A stretch of 64,000 nucleotides of DNA from Owenia fusiformis (GCA_903813345.2 CAIIXF020000011.1:8330659-8394658), one strand, 5' to 3'. Shown: positions 43,425-55,718, counted from the stretch's first letter. Program-made: numbers and translations. Notes: generated by a model from the sequence alone, not told the origin.

Positions 43425-44260
43425 ATTATTTAGTTTTTGTGTAATAAGCCTGTGCCCTCTTGTAATTAAAGAATTTCAGCCATGTTAATCTTTGAAAATA
43501 CTATGGCAGAGAAACATCAAAATATAAGAGGCCACGTACTTTATTAGCCAAACTAGAGTCCATTTCACTGCTTCATTTCGTCAGTAGAACGGCAAAAATA
43601 AGAAATTGGGAGACCATTGTGCAATAATATATGGAAAAGTATATTCATAATGTACATGAATGACATTTGTATATCTTGGATTGCTTCTACACGCGGTCCT
43701 AACTTCGACCGTTAATTTGAATTTTTGACATACCGGATGTTTGAAAATCAAGGATTACGAGTCTCATACTGCACCGTTTTTCTTCAAACTTGTTCCATTC
43801 AAAGCATAACACAAATCCCTTTCTGATGGTACATTATTCTCTTCAACAGAGTCCCTACTTCCAGCGGCATTTTGGTCCCATGCTGTAAGAAGGCCTTCTA
43901 ACAGCTGGGGACCAAAACGCTGCTAGAACGAGGGACTCTTTAATAAAGTAATGCACCGACAGAAAGGCAATTTTGTTCTACTTTTAATGGTATAAGTTTG
44001 AAGAAGAACGGTGCAGTATGAGACTCGCAATCCTTGATTTTCAAGCACCTGGTAGGTCAAAAATTCAAATTAACGGTCGAAGTTAGGACCGCGTGTTCTA
44101 GTTTGGCTTATAAAGTGTGTGGCCTCTTATATTTGGATGTTTCTCTGCCATGTTATTTTCAATAAGGTTAACATGGCTGAAATTCTTCAAATTACAAGAC
44201 GGCACAGGCTAATTGCACAAAAATCTAAAAAATCTGAAATATACTATCAGTTATAGACTA
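43425..44260. mobile_element. Inverted-repeat element eta interrupted by a nested foldback
   Basis: Outer arms pair 43425-43560 with 44105-44245 (CAGCCATGTTAA and GGCAGAGAAACATC on the left, complements on the right). Between them lie the ACCATTGTGCAATAATATAT-type stretch (43597-43685) and the 406-bp foldback at 43690-44095. The outer family recurs at 45698-45983. The nested order shows the outer element is older. Confidence 0.6.
43690..44095. mobile_element. 406-bp foldback element, CACGCGG ends, 5-bp target duplication
   Basis: Left end CACGCGGTCCTAACTTCGAC and its exact complement at the right, flanked by TTCTA at 43685-43689 and 44096-44100. The arms run almost to the centre (GTCCCATGCTGTAAGAAGG against CCTTCTAACAGCTGGGGAC near 43880-43915), so nearly the whole element folds into one hairpin. 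No coding capacity. Termini and duplication length resemble 13736-14755 and 46348-47614. Confidence 0.87.
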
Positions 44261-44894
44261 TATCCTCTAGTCTGAAATTTTTTTGAAATTTGGAATGAAA
44301 ATATTCAGACTATAGCCCACATATGTTAAAATATGGGATTGAAAATTATTTGTTTACATAGGAAGTGCCATTCAAAATGGCCGACTGGGTAAATTAATTT
44401 GCATATTTGTTACTTCTCCTAGCTTTTTTCCATTTGACAATATGCTGTGTTACTTTTTATAGCATTTAATTGTACCTTACTACTTAATTGAATTGTTATA
44501 ATGCTTATTTTTGGGAAGTGCAGTTTAGTAAAATTGATAATAGTTTGCAGGAAATTTCCTGTTTTTTCCCACAGGAGGGACATAATGATCAATAGACTGA
44601 ATTCTCAGGAAATTCAGTCTATTGGATATAGACTAGTATCAGTTAGAGCATTATATTGGGCACATTTTCTGAAAAAATCGAAAGATTCTGTTCAGTGACC
44701 TTCTCTACATGTATCTCCTACTTTTAGCTTTTTTCAGTCACATCCTGTTTAGGGTCATTCTGACCATGCACATTGTGATCCTGGTCATGTAAATGATATG
44801 TGGAAATAGTTAAATTGCCTGGAGGTCAAACCAGAACTATGTTATCTTTGTTCAAAAAATGTCTAAAAATGCAAATTTATTTGTCACTTCCTGT

Positions 44895-45045
44895 TTCATC
44901 ATTTCCTGTTAACTTATATAGCACCTTAAGGTGCTATGGAAGGTAACAGGAAATGACAAAATGGTTCAAAAAATTTTCAAAATCAAGCATGGTTTTGACA
45001 TTTTTTGTTTTGTCATTTCCTGTTAACTTCCATAGCACCTAAAGC
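44895..45045. repeat. CATTTCCTGTTAACTT...ATAGCACC inverted repeats
   Basis: TTTCCTGTTAACTTATATAG with CACCTTAAGGTG at its centre pairs with CTATGGAAGGTAACAGGAAA (to ~44960). A third copy, TTTCCTGTTAACTTCCATAG, lies near 45020. The first pair forms a ~27-bp hairpin. Confidence 0.6.
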
Positions 45046-45196
45046 TTATACTATCTTCTGGGATAAATTCTTACCAAGCCTCCTCCATTATGATTATGTG
45101 TTTTTCCAATGAACAATCTGATTGGTTGAATAAGAAATGGCGGGAAATTATAAGGAGCATGCAAAAATGCTTGAACATTGGGAGCATGTATTATTC

Positions 45197-45430
45197 AGGC
45201 CGTTCGTCTGTTCCACAATTTGCGTATTTGTCACGCATTTGCTGGAAAATTTGAATTCAAGCCAGTTTTTTGCGTGACAGAATATGTAATGGAAATACGC
45301 ATTTTATCAATTTCAAGCAAAACTATTTTAGCTGTAGAAAAACTTCAAAAAGTGATCACCGATCACGAACGCCGAAAAAACGAACGCATTTCGTTCGGAT
45401 TGTTCACACGGATACCGTATATGTCGGGGT
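45197..45430 (+). mobile_element. MITE family alpha, truncated copy
   Basis: Starts CAGGCCGTTCGTCTG and keeps TTGCGTATTTGTCACGCATT, the TTTTTTGCGTGACAGAAT phrase and CGAACGCCGAAAAAACGAAC, but stops before the AAGTTGACAGCCCTG terminus. No target duplication can be set. Confidence 0.65.
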
Positions 45431-45697
45431 AGTTATCAGAAATTTACACCAAACAGGAAATGAAAAGCCCATGTGGATTTTAGAATTTTTTGAAATTTTG
45501 AATTGTCTGAAACAAAAATTGTGGTCTTAAAAGTAAAAAGATTGCTTTTCAAATCAGTTTTTTCATTTTTTTTCTAGATTTCTGGAAATGAATTAAATTT
45601 TTCAAATCTCCTATCATTTAAAGCAATATATTGGGCACCTTTTCCTACTTTTAGCTATTGTCACACTTTCAGGGGGCTGAAAATGTATTTCATCATC

Positions 45698-45983
45698 ACC
45701 TGAAAAATAAGAAATCTAAAGACTATTGTGCAATATTATAAAAAAAAAATATTCAAATTTCACATGAATGACATTTGTATATCTTGGATTGCTTGTAAAT
45801 TGGATCACCTCTTATATTATGATGCTTCTCTGCCATGTTAGTTTTGAAAAAAATTACAAGAGGGCACGGGATTATTGCACTAAACACTAAAAATCCGAAA
45901 TATACAAATGTCATTCATGTGAAATATGAATATATTTTTCTATATTATGGCACAATAGTCTTTTGATTTCTTATTTCTCAGGT
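45698..45983. mobile_element. Foldback element of family eta (~286 bp)
   Basis: The left arm ACCTGAAAAATAAGAAATCT...TTTCACATGAATGACATTTG pairs for about 85 bp with the right arm, which ends TTTCTTATTTCTCAGGTT. The loop contains GGCACGGGATTATTGCAC, also seen near 44200. Same family as 43425-44260. Non-coding. Confidence 0.65.
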
Positions 45984-46347
45984 TCAACCCCTTGCGCTTG
46001 AAGCATTGTAATAGACTGTATAATGAGGCATCAAAATTTCAAAAGTATATTTACCTCAAACTTGTACGATAAAGTCGTGTTTTCCGCTGTTCATCAAGTC
46101 GTTGTTATCGTTACTGTCGGGTGGGCACAAACTTTCTCGTCATTTTGAAATTTCTTTACTTACTAAAATAAACTAGATTGACCCACACGTGGCAAAGCTC
46201 AGATCAAATGTATTGTGTCGCACAAGCATGTATTCATTGGCCCGTGTAAACTGCAGTCAGATTCCAGTTGTTGCTACACTAATTAGCTACATTATGATGA
46301 ATTTTATCCAATAAGAGACAAGGTGACTCGGAGCCTTGTTGCAGTTT

Positions 46348-47614
46348 CACGGTGTTATAGCATGACGATTACGACACCTCTGAAAACGAGATTAGACGAC
46401 TACGATCACTGATTTATCCAATGGCCGCGATGGAACAGAAAACTAAGGTTGGTGCAGTATTTTCTTCTACGAGCTGTGTATCAATGAAAGGATAAACGAT
46501 TTTTGTAGACATCGCATTCGGTGATGCATTTAGTAATGTATATTTTGAACGTATTCTTTGCAAATTGATGCCCGATTATAACATGAAATAAGCGAAAAAC
46601 TGTTGAGTTTGAAATTCAAAACTACACAAAATTTAGTAATTTGTTTATTTTTGTCGTTAGGGCATGGTCGACATTGCCTATCGAGCTCGGGGTATACAGA
46701 TGTAACCTACATACGATCATAAAAAGCCAATTGAGCATTGAAAACCACCTAATATGTTCTACTTAAGCCATAATATTGTATTTTTAATTTGCGGTTACGC
46801 CAAAAATGGATTGACGGCCACGCGAACCTCGTTCAAATATGTATCCCAGATTCATTGTTATTAATTTTGTCATATTCATCAGTACTTGATGCTACTTCTT
46901 CTTTTGCCTCTTCATTGCTATCTTTTGGACTTAAATTGGTTTCATTGATAAAGCAAGACACAATTTTTTCCTTGCCCTATAGAGGCTCAAACAAGAGCGT
47001 CTCTTGCGAGTCCTGAAAACAAATATAAGCAATTCAATATTCCATTTCTTACCCATTATAACAATTACATGGAAAGTGGCTATCAGAACTAGCAACCTTA
47101 ACTTGAAAGATGTACATGCACGTAACCGTCCGCTAAATATCTTATGTACATCTAATACAATACGTTACCGTCCATAGAATTCATACGTAGTCGTCTAACG
47201 ACATTGCGTTTGAAACCTTATTATTTACAATATGAACACGTTCCTGTTCTGGATTTGTCATTTTATGGCTTGTTTATACACAGTTTACTTACTGTTAATA
47301 GTTTGAGTGGCTCTGAGGCACATATACTGAGAAATCACGAGAATGGACTAAAAATATGAACTTGGACATCTCAGTCGGTAAGTTTACAGCTTATATTCCG
47401 CTTCTAGTAAACCACCTGGCAGATTTGACCCAGTCTTTATAACCATCCATATATACGTCACCGAATGGAACTAGTTAAAAGGAAATCTTATCTGTGAATC
47501 TTGCCTACAGGCGAGAAAGAGGACATGCTGTCTTTCCCATCCGCCATTTTTTATTATCGTTACCGGAACATTTTGCAAATCGCCTTGTCGTAACCGTCAT
47601 GCTATAACACCGTG
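46348..47614. mobile_element. 1.27-kb TIR element, CACGGTG ends, 5-bp target duplication
   Basis: The left TIR CACGGTGTTATAGCATGACG (then ATTACGACA) matches the right TIR in complement with one change over 29 bases, flanked by AGTTT at 46343-46347 and 47615-47619. The interior is AT-rich with a 75-codon ORF lacking known motifs, so the element is non-autonomous or its gene is lost. The first seven bases CACGGTG and the 5-bp duplication recall Transib/RAG-like ends, without proof. Confidence 0.83.
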
Positions 47615-47619
47615 AGTTT

Positions 47620-48103
47620 GCACACTTCTTTTTTCATCACTACTGGGGATCAACTGAAAACGAAAACACCATGTTTTTGGTTCAACATGGCCGGACGTCC
47701 AGAAACAGAATTTGGTAATCCCTTTTGTTTTAACTAAGAGGAGGGAAACCCCAGAGTTTAAGAGTTAACAGAGACTATTACGTCTCTTGCGTACCACCTT
47801 CGTTTGCACGAATTCTCAACAGTTGGTTTACGCATGTCTTCATCTTGATGTGAAAAACAAGCTATGATATTTGTTAACGCGCCAGAAATGAACACGATAT
47901 TATTCGGAGCGTATTTCGAAAATTAGAGGCCACCAAAAGTTGTCGATTTTGACCAATCAGAGACGTGGGTCATCTAAATACCGTACAGATTTACATTATA
48001 AGCGTAGGTCATCATTGAACTCTGGGATTATTCCCCCTATTGTTTTAACTGATTTGAAATCATATTTCGAAACCTGAATCTACGCACTAAATACGTGCCT
48101 GGT
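47620..48103. other. No recognisable gene
   Basis: Unassigned sequence between two bounded elements. No repeat ends noticed. Confidence 0.35.
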
Positions 48104-48112
48104 CGTGCCAAC

Positions 48113-49178
48113 GGTAACAGGACAACTCATCCCTAAGACAACTCATCCCAAGACAAGTCATCCCCAAGACATCTCATCCCAAGACAACTCATCCCAAGAC
48201 ATCTCATCCCAAGACAACTCATCCCCTAGACATCTCATCCCAAGACATCTCATCCCAAGACAACTCATCCCAACTTGAAGTTAAACATAATTTTATGCAA
48301 TTCATTTCAACCTTTGAAAGAATATTTGAAATTTATATAGTAATGTACAATGTAATGGGTTGGGCTATTCGTGAATTTTGACTGAATTTACAATTATATT
48401 GATTTCTTCCCGAAGTAACATTGACTGGAACAGGTCTTAAACCAAAACATTATTTGAGTGTAAAAAGTTAAATTTGCACATTGTGGGAGACATTTATTTC
48501 CTCCGTGACATATTATTTATGCAAGAATTGACCATGGCAGGCATTTGAGTAATTCCATGCCATCTGAGCAAGGATTTACAATGGTAGTCATTTGCGTTAT
48601 TCTGTGACGTATTTGAGCAGGGATTTACTGTCACTACCACTGTGACGGTGTGACAGGCATTTGAGTAATTCTGTGCCATTTGAGCAGGGATTTACTGTCA
48701 CATGCATTTGAGTAATTCTTTAGGTACCATTCTGTGCCATTTGAGCAGGGATTTACTGTGACAGGCATTTGAGTAATTCTATCGGTCTGTTATTCCTACA
48801 TCTCATTCTACTGGTTTATTTCCAAATGGTTTACCTTTTAAGTATTTGCAAAATATATTTATGACTTTTTATCTATATATGGTACTATTATCATTATTCA
48901 TTTAGCTTTCAAAATTGACCAGAAAAGGAACATTAGAGAACAATTCTGCTTGCAAGGTAAACCATTAAAAGTTGTATTTGTAAAAAGGGGACTTATACAA
49001 TACAGAGGGCAAAATTATTTAACAATTATATAACTGGGATGAGTTGTCTTGGGATGAGATGTCTTAGGGATGAGTTGTCTTGGGATGAGTTGTCTTAGGG
49101 ATGACTTGTCTTGGGATGACTTGTCTTGGGGATGACTTGTCTTGGGATGAGTTGTCTTGGGATGAGTTGTCTAGAAAC
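48113..49178. mobile_element. Foldback/MULE-like element with tandem-repeat inverted ends
   Basis: An exact 9-bp duplication CGTGCCAAC flanks it (48104-48112, 49179-49187). The ends are GGTAACAGGACAACTCATCC and, in complement, GGTTTCTAGACAACTCATCC. Each terminal region is an array of about nine or ten ~15-bp units (AAGACAACTCATCCC with ACATCTCATCCC variants) at 48120-48272, and the inverted array is at 49038-49172. The middle has a second tandem repeat, GGCATTTGAGTAATTCTGTG with ATTTGAGCAGGGATTTACTG (48535-48780). Tandem-repeat TIRs plus 9-bp duplications are the hallmark of Foldback/Mutator-like elements. No transposase present. Confidence 0.88.
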
Positions 49179-49187
49179 CGTGCCAAC

Positions 49188-50280
49188 TATTTAGCTCAAA
49201 TTTCGGGGATGTAACTTGAGTGATTAAATCTTATCGTGAAAACAAAAATGTTATCAAATTCTGATTCCCGGGAAATTCGGCCATTTTGCAACGAACACAT
49301 CATCCCTTCCTTTTCAGTTCCAGGAGTTCTTGCAACAACAACAACTCAGCATCCACTCATATCGCCTGTTCCATTTACACGACGCTTAAGCAATAATTTG
49401 TGAGCTTATAAATACGCTCAACATCAAACGCACTTAAATCTAAATTATGCGAAGTGAACTGAACAAGAATAATAGATGGCATATGTATTTAAATCTCTTT
49501 AAAAACAAAATAAATATGAATAGATATATAACTATCAGGGGCCTAGAAAGCAATAAAAATGAGTTTATTGATGAACATCAATTTGATTCATTTTCATTAA
49601 TTAAATGCATTTGCTTTCTTATCAAATTTGAAAGTACTTTAATAACGAAAGTGAAAGTATTTGGCCGTTGTTAGGAATTCCCCAAAACAAGTGTCACAAT
49701 GAATGTCACCATACCATCCAATCCCATATTGATGAAGTAATACGCGTAGCCCACTTTTGTGAAAATAAAATATAATGTGACGTTATTACGCTAACAACGA
49801 TAGCTTTGGAGAAACCCCCAAACTGTTGGTGGATATGCCAAATAATTTCACATTTACATACCAAATTAACTCTAACTAGTGTAAAATAGGCGTTCTTTCA
49901 TATTGCAATCGATTCCTCATATTAATACAAATATATTAGCGTATAATGCTTTCAAGAAATAAGTCCAAAAACGGCAATGGTATATGTATTGCCTCTTATT
50001 AAATACACAGGACGAAACGTTCTGAAAATTGCTAAAAGTAGGGGTCATTGTAACAGCTCCCACTCCGTCAATATTTTATCAATTTACATTTTCCTCATAT
50101 TTATTGAAAGAATAGGTAACTAAAGGAAACTGCTGACATAGTCCTGATTTTCAACTTCAATTCATCAAGTATCCAACTTCACAATTTTGAATAGGTTTCA
50201 GCTGTGGGTGAGGTTTGCTTTATCGAAATCAAAATTAAAAAAAGCAAACCGAACCCACATTTATTGGGCTACACAGAAAG
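49188..50280. other. No recognisable gene
   Basis: AT-rich; short ORFs only. No repeat boundaries noticed. Confidence 0.35.
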
Positions 50281-50380
50281 CTGTGGCGGATCCAGGGTGG
50301 GGAAAACATTTTTAGAGCCTCAAAAGTTTTTGGGCCCAGAAATTTTGAAAGGCCTCAAACTTATGGAGGGGAGTGTATTA
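50281..50380 (+). mobile_element. MITE family gamma, 5' fragment
   Basis: TGTGGCGGATCCAGGGTGGGG is followed by CTCAAAAGTTTTTGGGCCC and GAAAGGCCTCAAACTTATGG, then family similarity is lost. No right end. Confidence 0.55.
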
Positions 50381-51230
50381 CTTCGAGGAACCCATAAAGC
50401 GAGTTACGTTAACAGATCCGTTTTCGTAACAGAGTGGCGCAAACGATTTCGAATCGTTTTTGTTTTTCCATGATTTCACGAGATATAAGTAGAATCACCG
50501 TACCTTCTTCTAAGGCCAAGAATTGGCTAGAGACTCGGATAAGAATCACCGCGCGCTACCCTTTTTGCACAAACGTGTATTATGTTTCAGAATATCCAAG
50601 CTTTGCGAACGTATTTTCTTGTAAAACTACAAAACCATCAATATTCTTCCTCACTTACATGTTCAAGGTTCAATGGGCGACTTTGAATCCACTCAATTGC
50701 TATGTCAACTTGGGGTGCTTTGGCTTAAATTATAACATAATGAACATAAGATGTTAACCTGCAATAAAATATTTACAGATGTATATTTCTATGTCAGACT
50801 AGATGTAAAATTAAAAAACGGCGTTTTTCGCCAGCTTGCATTTTACTGAATTTCAATATTAACGTTTCTCCACAAGCCCAAATGCATAATGAATTATAAG
50901 GATGAATCATATGACTGATTTGGATCTTGAGCTTCATTGCCTCTAAATGTACAATCTGTCGAAGAGAGTTAGATCACAAAAGTACTCACAAACTTCGGAA
51001 AGGGTACTTTATTATGCATCATACCTTCTGATTTGTGTAGTTTCTTGCAGTGCTATTCTACTATTATGAAAATAAAAATGCATTTGCGTAAAGGATAGAA
51101 CCAAATTTGTCACAGAACACAGCAATAAAAAAAACACCAAAGAGTACAACAGTTATAAAGAACATATTTTAAACATACTTGTATCCTGATGGACATGGCG
51201 CACATTCCGTCCATCAACTGAATTTCCCCC

Positions 51231-51423
51231 TCATTTTCCATTGGTCGATACTTTTTCTTTAATCCACTCCAGGAATTTGACAATGTTCGTATAGGTGTCT
51301 GGACGGGAACAATATGGTGTCGTTGGTTGACCTGCTCCAAAGGTACTGATGCCATATTGCGTCCACTTCCCTCCCTCGTCACTGCACATCAAAGGACCAC
51401 CCAAGTCGCCTATACAACCCTCT
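51231..51423 (-). pseudogene. Trypsin-family serine protease, terminal exon with catalytic Ser replaced by Leu
   Basis: On the minus strand, after a plausible acceptor (CACCATCAG), the exon encodes GCIGDLGGPLMCSDEGGKW, then YGISTFGAG, CSRPDTYTNIVKFLEWIKEKV and ends TGA at 51231-51233. This is the last part of an S1 peptidase domain: oxyanion-hole region, Trp-x-x-x-GI strand, the conserved late Cys and the C-terminal helix. The invariant GDSGGP reads GDLGGP, explicable by one C-to-T change (TCG to TTG). The product would therefore be a non-catalytic homologue or a decayed gene. Exons for His and Asp would lie at higher coordinates; I did not find them in the window. A decayed retrotransposon begins about 150 bases upstream, inside what would be the preceding intron. 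Confidence 0.75.
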
Positions 51424-51574
51424 CTGATGGTGATGAAATAGATCACTGCGTGAAAATTGAATTTCTAGACTAAGCACGTCTAGAAACTAAATCTAAGCAC
51501 GCCGGGTGCTTTGGCGTGACTGAGGCGTCATAAACGGCAACATCGTTACGCGAACAGGAACACTTACTGAAATT

Positions 51575-54005
51575 ATACACTAAAGAAGTACGATCAACGT
51601 TCCTTTTGGGAGGAATTTGGGAAAATCGGTATGTCGAATGAAAGAACCACTAACACTGAAATTCCGATGGAAATTAAATTAGATGATGATAATATATCAA
51701 GAGACACAAATGTTGTTATGAATCATTGGAAAACCGAGTTTGAAAAATGTACAATAACATTGATAGTGAATACTTCGATAATGCACACTTATATGGTATT
51801 CGGAATCACATGCAGGGATTGGACACAAGTGAAGATGTTGATGTAAACCCAGAGCTTAATAAGGACATCACCCATGATGACGTAGCCAAAGCTGTATACC
51901 GTGCTAAATTACGCTAAGCTGCTGGGTTCGATGGAATATCTGCAGAAATCCTGAAAAACCCAAACTGCATCAATATCTTATACATTATAGTTTCTACATG
52001 TTTTTCACTTGGCAAGGTGCCAGAGATATGGAACCAAGGTATAATACACTCAATTTTCAAGACAGGCGATCGTCGGGACCCCATGGACTATCGTGGTATT
52101 TGCCTCATATCGGTCCCATGTAAGATATATTGTGACATTTTGAACTCACGGCTCATGAAGTGGCTAGAGGCACATAACAAGCTGTCGGACCTTCAAAACG
52201 GTTTTAGAGGTGACCGCAGTTGTTTGGACCACATATATTCATTAACCTCTATTATTGAGAATCGTAAACAAAAGAAGGAATCGACAGTTGTAGCGTACGT
52301 CGACGCAAAACGTTGGTTCGATACCATCAGCAGGGATTGTCTGTATTACAAGCTTGCAAGTGCGGGGGTCAAAGGACGCATGTTAAAAGCCATACAGTCT
52401 CTTTACGTAGGAGTGCAATACTCACTCCGCATTAATGGTACACTTACATCGTGGTTTGACGTGCACTCAGGTTTGAAACAAGGGTGTAGGCTCAGTCCGA
52501 CTCTATTCGCCATTTATTCGAATGATTTGGCTAACGAAATATCCGCTATGCGATGCGGGGTCGACGTAGGAGATATTAACATAGGAATGCTGCTATACGC
52601 AAATGATATAGTCCTGATTGCCCCAACAGAGGAAAATCTACAATCTATGCTGAACTGCCTTAACAACTGGTGCTGTAAATGGAGAATGACAGTGAACGCA
52701 TCAAAAACAAAAGTCGTGCATCATAGACCGAATGCGACAGCACGTTCTACTTTCAAATTCAAATGTGGACATATTGATCTTGATTACGCTCAAAGAGTAT
52801 ATTAAGTATCTCGGATTAGCAATTAATGAGCACATGGATATGACTAAGACCGCAACTATTCTTGCAAAATCTGGTTCACGAGCGCTTGGCGCAGTTATGA
52901 CGAAATCTAGAGCCAAATGGGGCTTCAGCTACGACGTTTATACCCACCTATTTGATACCCTAGTCAAACCAGTTCTGCTCTATCGTGCTGCAATATGGGG
53001 TTTAACTAAATCGGCCAGAAACGCATCTACTATCGTACAGAACAAGGCGTGTCGATTCTTCCTATGAGTAGGGCAACACGCTCCCAATACGGCAACCCAA
53101 GGCGATATGTGCTGGGCATCAATGACCACCAAAATCAAAGTTGAAATGACGCGAATCTGGTGCCGTCTTAAGAATCTGCGAGACACCAGAGTGACGAAGA
53201 AAATACATCAATGGGCGCTTCACGAATGAGGTTCATGGCAAACTAAGATTCAAGACATGTTAAAAGACTGCAACTCCGATGATTTAATTACAGGCGGACC
53301 AGTGCGTGGGGTCAAACGTAAACTCGAGCTTGTCAAACAACGGCTTGTGGAAATCGACAATGATCTCTGGTTCAAGGAACTCTGGAACGATCGGCGCAAC
53401 CCAGTGAATGGCAAACAAATTGCGGACTTACAGGATCCATAAGCGCCATGCTTGAGAGCCAGAGAGTTATGTTACTTTGACACTAAGCAAACAACAAAGA
53501 AGTAACATAGCCCGGATACGATCAGGGACACTTCCATTAAAAATAGAAACAGGGAGATACAGTGCCACTCCCCTTGCGGACAGGACTTGTTCATGTTCAA
53601 AATGAGTCTATTGAAGACGATCAACACTTTCTAATTGACTGCCCCTTACATGAAACATTACGGTTTAACCTTTTTCAAAGAGCTGGAGATATAATTCCTG
53701 ACTTTGAAAACCTTCCATCATTATGGAAATACTGTAATTTAATGTGCACCCCTTCATTGCAACGCATACTAGCAAAGACAATTGGTATTATGATGTCTAA
53801 TAAACTTTTAATTTAAAACTATTCAGTGTTGTTATAAAATGTAAAAAGTATCTCGTAAGCCGGTGCCGGCTGGGCTGTGTTTTTATTCATTTTTAGTGCA
53901 AAACATGTAATATATTTTATGTTTTTTTTATGTATTAATTGTATTTGATATATTTACAGCGTGAGACTCTAATAAATATTTAACTAATTTTTAAAACTAA
54001 ACTAA
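51575..54005 (+). pseudogene. Decayed non-LTR retrotransposon related to 20491-24205
   Basis: Begins in mid-ORF2 at a point matching the other element near 21820 (KKYDQRSFWEEFGKIGMS against KYDQKSFWKQIGKIGIS), so it is strongly 5'-truncated. RT blocks follow: AAGFDGISAEILK, DYRGICLISVPCKIYCDILN, SGLKQGCRLSPTLFAIYSND. Motif C reads YAND instead of YADD and motif A is altered (YVDAKRWFD). There are stops at 51916-51918, 52803-52805, 53066-53068, 53227-53229 and 53440-53442 and several frame changes. The C-terminal knuckle region (HFLIDCPLHETLRFNL) and 3' tail AAACTAAACTAA are preserved. It sits in a repeat with CACGTCTAG words on both sides (51468-51530, 54015-54150). Confidence 0.85.
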
Positions 54006-54009
54006 CTAG

Positions 54010-54150
54010 TTTGACACGTCTAGTTACGCGATGAAACCAACTCTAGACATCTCAAGGCACGTCTAAGCACACGCAATGCAAAGACGTGCTTAGAGTGTGA
54101 CAAAAAGTCTTGGCACGCCTTGAGACTAGTGATTGAAATCTAGAAGTAAT
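54010..54150. repeat. GTCTAG/AAGCACG repeat flanking the decayed retrotransposon
   Basis: GCACGTCTAAGCACACG, GACGTGCTTAGAG and GGCACGCCTTGAGAC here resemble AAGCACGTCTAGAAAC and CTAAGCACGCCGGG at 51465-51500. The GACGTGCTTAG/CTAAGCACGTC words are mutually complementary, suggesting an older inverted-repeat element into which the retrotransposon inserted. Confidence 0.45.
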
Positions 54151-55700
54151 TATCTAATCAGATGAATGTATATTGTTATAAGCAATAATGATCAACATTC
54201 ATAATTTAGACATATTTTCACTGAAATATACTAATTTCTTTTTATCTTTTATCTATTTTATTTATTATTTTGTATAACAAACTGTTCACGTATACCATGA
54301 CGTTTTACATTATATGATTGAATAATAAATCACGTACTGTTTAAAGGTTGAAAAATACCAAACAGGCTGTACTGATAACTAGTAAAAATATTTTTTCCCG
54401 GGCATCTACCAAGTTGTTACATCAAGCCCCGGGTATCAAGCAAGATACTAGAATAGTATTACTATTGTGCGTCTGACCAAATGGATGAAAAAACTAGGTG
54501 TTCATATTGTGTATGCATTACTAATAGTGTTAAAGGAATTGACAATAATTTTAAAATTACCTCCTGTTCAAGTTGCAATCATTTTTATAGATTACATTGA
54601 TAGATTTAATATCATTGAATATGGTATTGCTTGTTGAGAACCACACAACATTACCATTTATCATTTATTTGAGATTTAAGCAGGGGTCCATTTTTTAAAG
54701 AAATAATCATTTTAAAAGATTTCTTGTAAATAGATAATAAATTAGTGCAAAAAGTTTGAATTATTATATATCAAGAGCATAATGTAAAATTTCAACTGAA
54801 AAGTTAGATCAAAATGGAATCCAAGTTCACAGTGGGGGGTATACCTCATCAAACACTGTATAATTTTTTTAAAACTTATTGTTACAGCCTTATGTTTTTA
54901 ATTTGCTTTTGCTAGTTAGGATTATATCATTGACCATTCGTGAATTTTTGTGCACCATACAAGGTTACAGAACTTCATTTATGAACGATTTCAGCAGGGG
55001 TCTATTTTACGAAAATTAAATAGTTTCCGGATAGTTCTTAGATGGAAAGCTAGTACATTGTTACGATTAAATTACATCATTAAGGTGTATAAATCATGAA
55101 AACAGGTTTCATCCTGATGTCTACAACCTAATTCGTACGAGGCCATGTCACAAATGAGGGGGGGGACATTGGCCTCCACTTGGGGATCTTTATTACTCAT
55201 ATGATTTCAATATTACAATAATGTCGGTATCATTATAAATACGTTGACAGCAAGAAGATTTATACAACTGAAACTGTAAAACGAGATAATATTTGGGCTC
55301 TAAAATCACAATGATTGGTATAACTAATCAAATGTTTACTTTTAAGGTTATTATCATATCCTAGCAATCTAAATTGTTTTAAATAGTTATAATTGAATTA
55401 TTTGCAGTTTCTGAATTTTTCGAATATCTTAAAATGGTTCAGATTTTCATTTATTGAAGATTTAATTCAAGTCTAATTCAAAAAGATGAATATTTTTGTG
55501 GATAGTACCCAGATCAATTACTATTATTACCACCTTGCCGGGAGTGTTATAGGGGTATTAGTGCTAGTTTAGAAGGCATTTATGTTACTTTATCGATCTG
55601 AGCAATATGTGACGTCATAGTGGCGGGCCATAGTTGCGGGCCAATTATGCATTAACGCCCGGCAATTTTCCCCTGGAAATGACATATCTTTCAATGCATA
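54151..55700. other. No recognisable gene
   Basis: AT-rich, with repeated references to AGCAGGGGTC(C/T)ATTTT (54679 and 54992). No gene features before the possible exon at 55719. Confidence 0.35.
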
Positions 55701-55718
55701 TAATTTTTGCTATTTCAG

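Noticed and set aside
48120-49172. CRISPR-like array of short repeats
   Set aside because: Units are contiguous with no spacers, inverted between the two ends and flanked by a 9-bp duplication; this is a transposon end structure in a eukaryotic genome.
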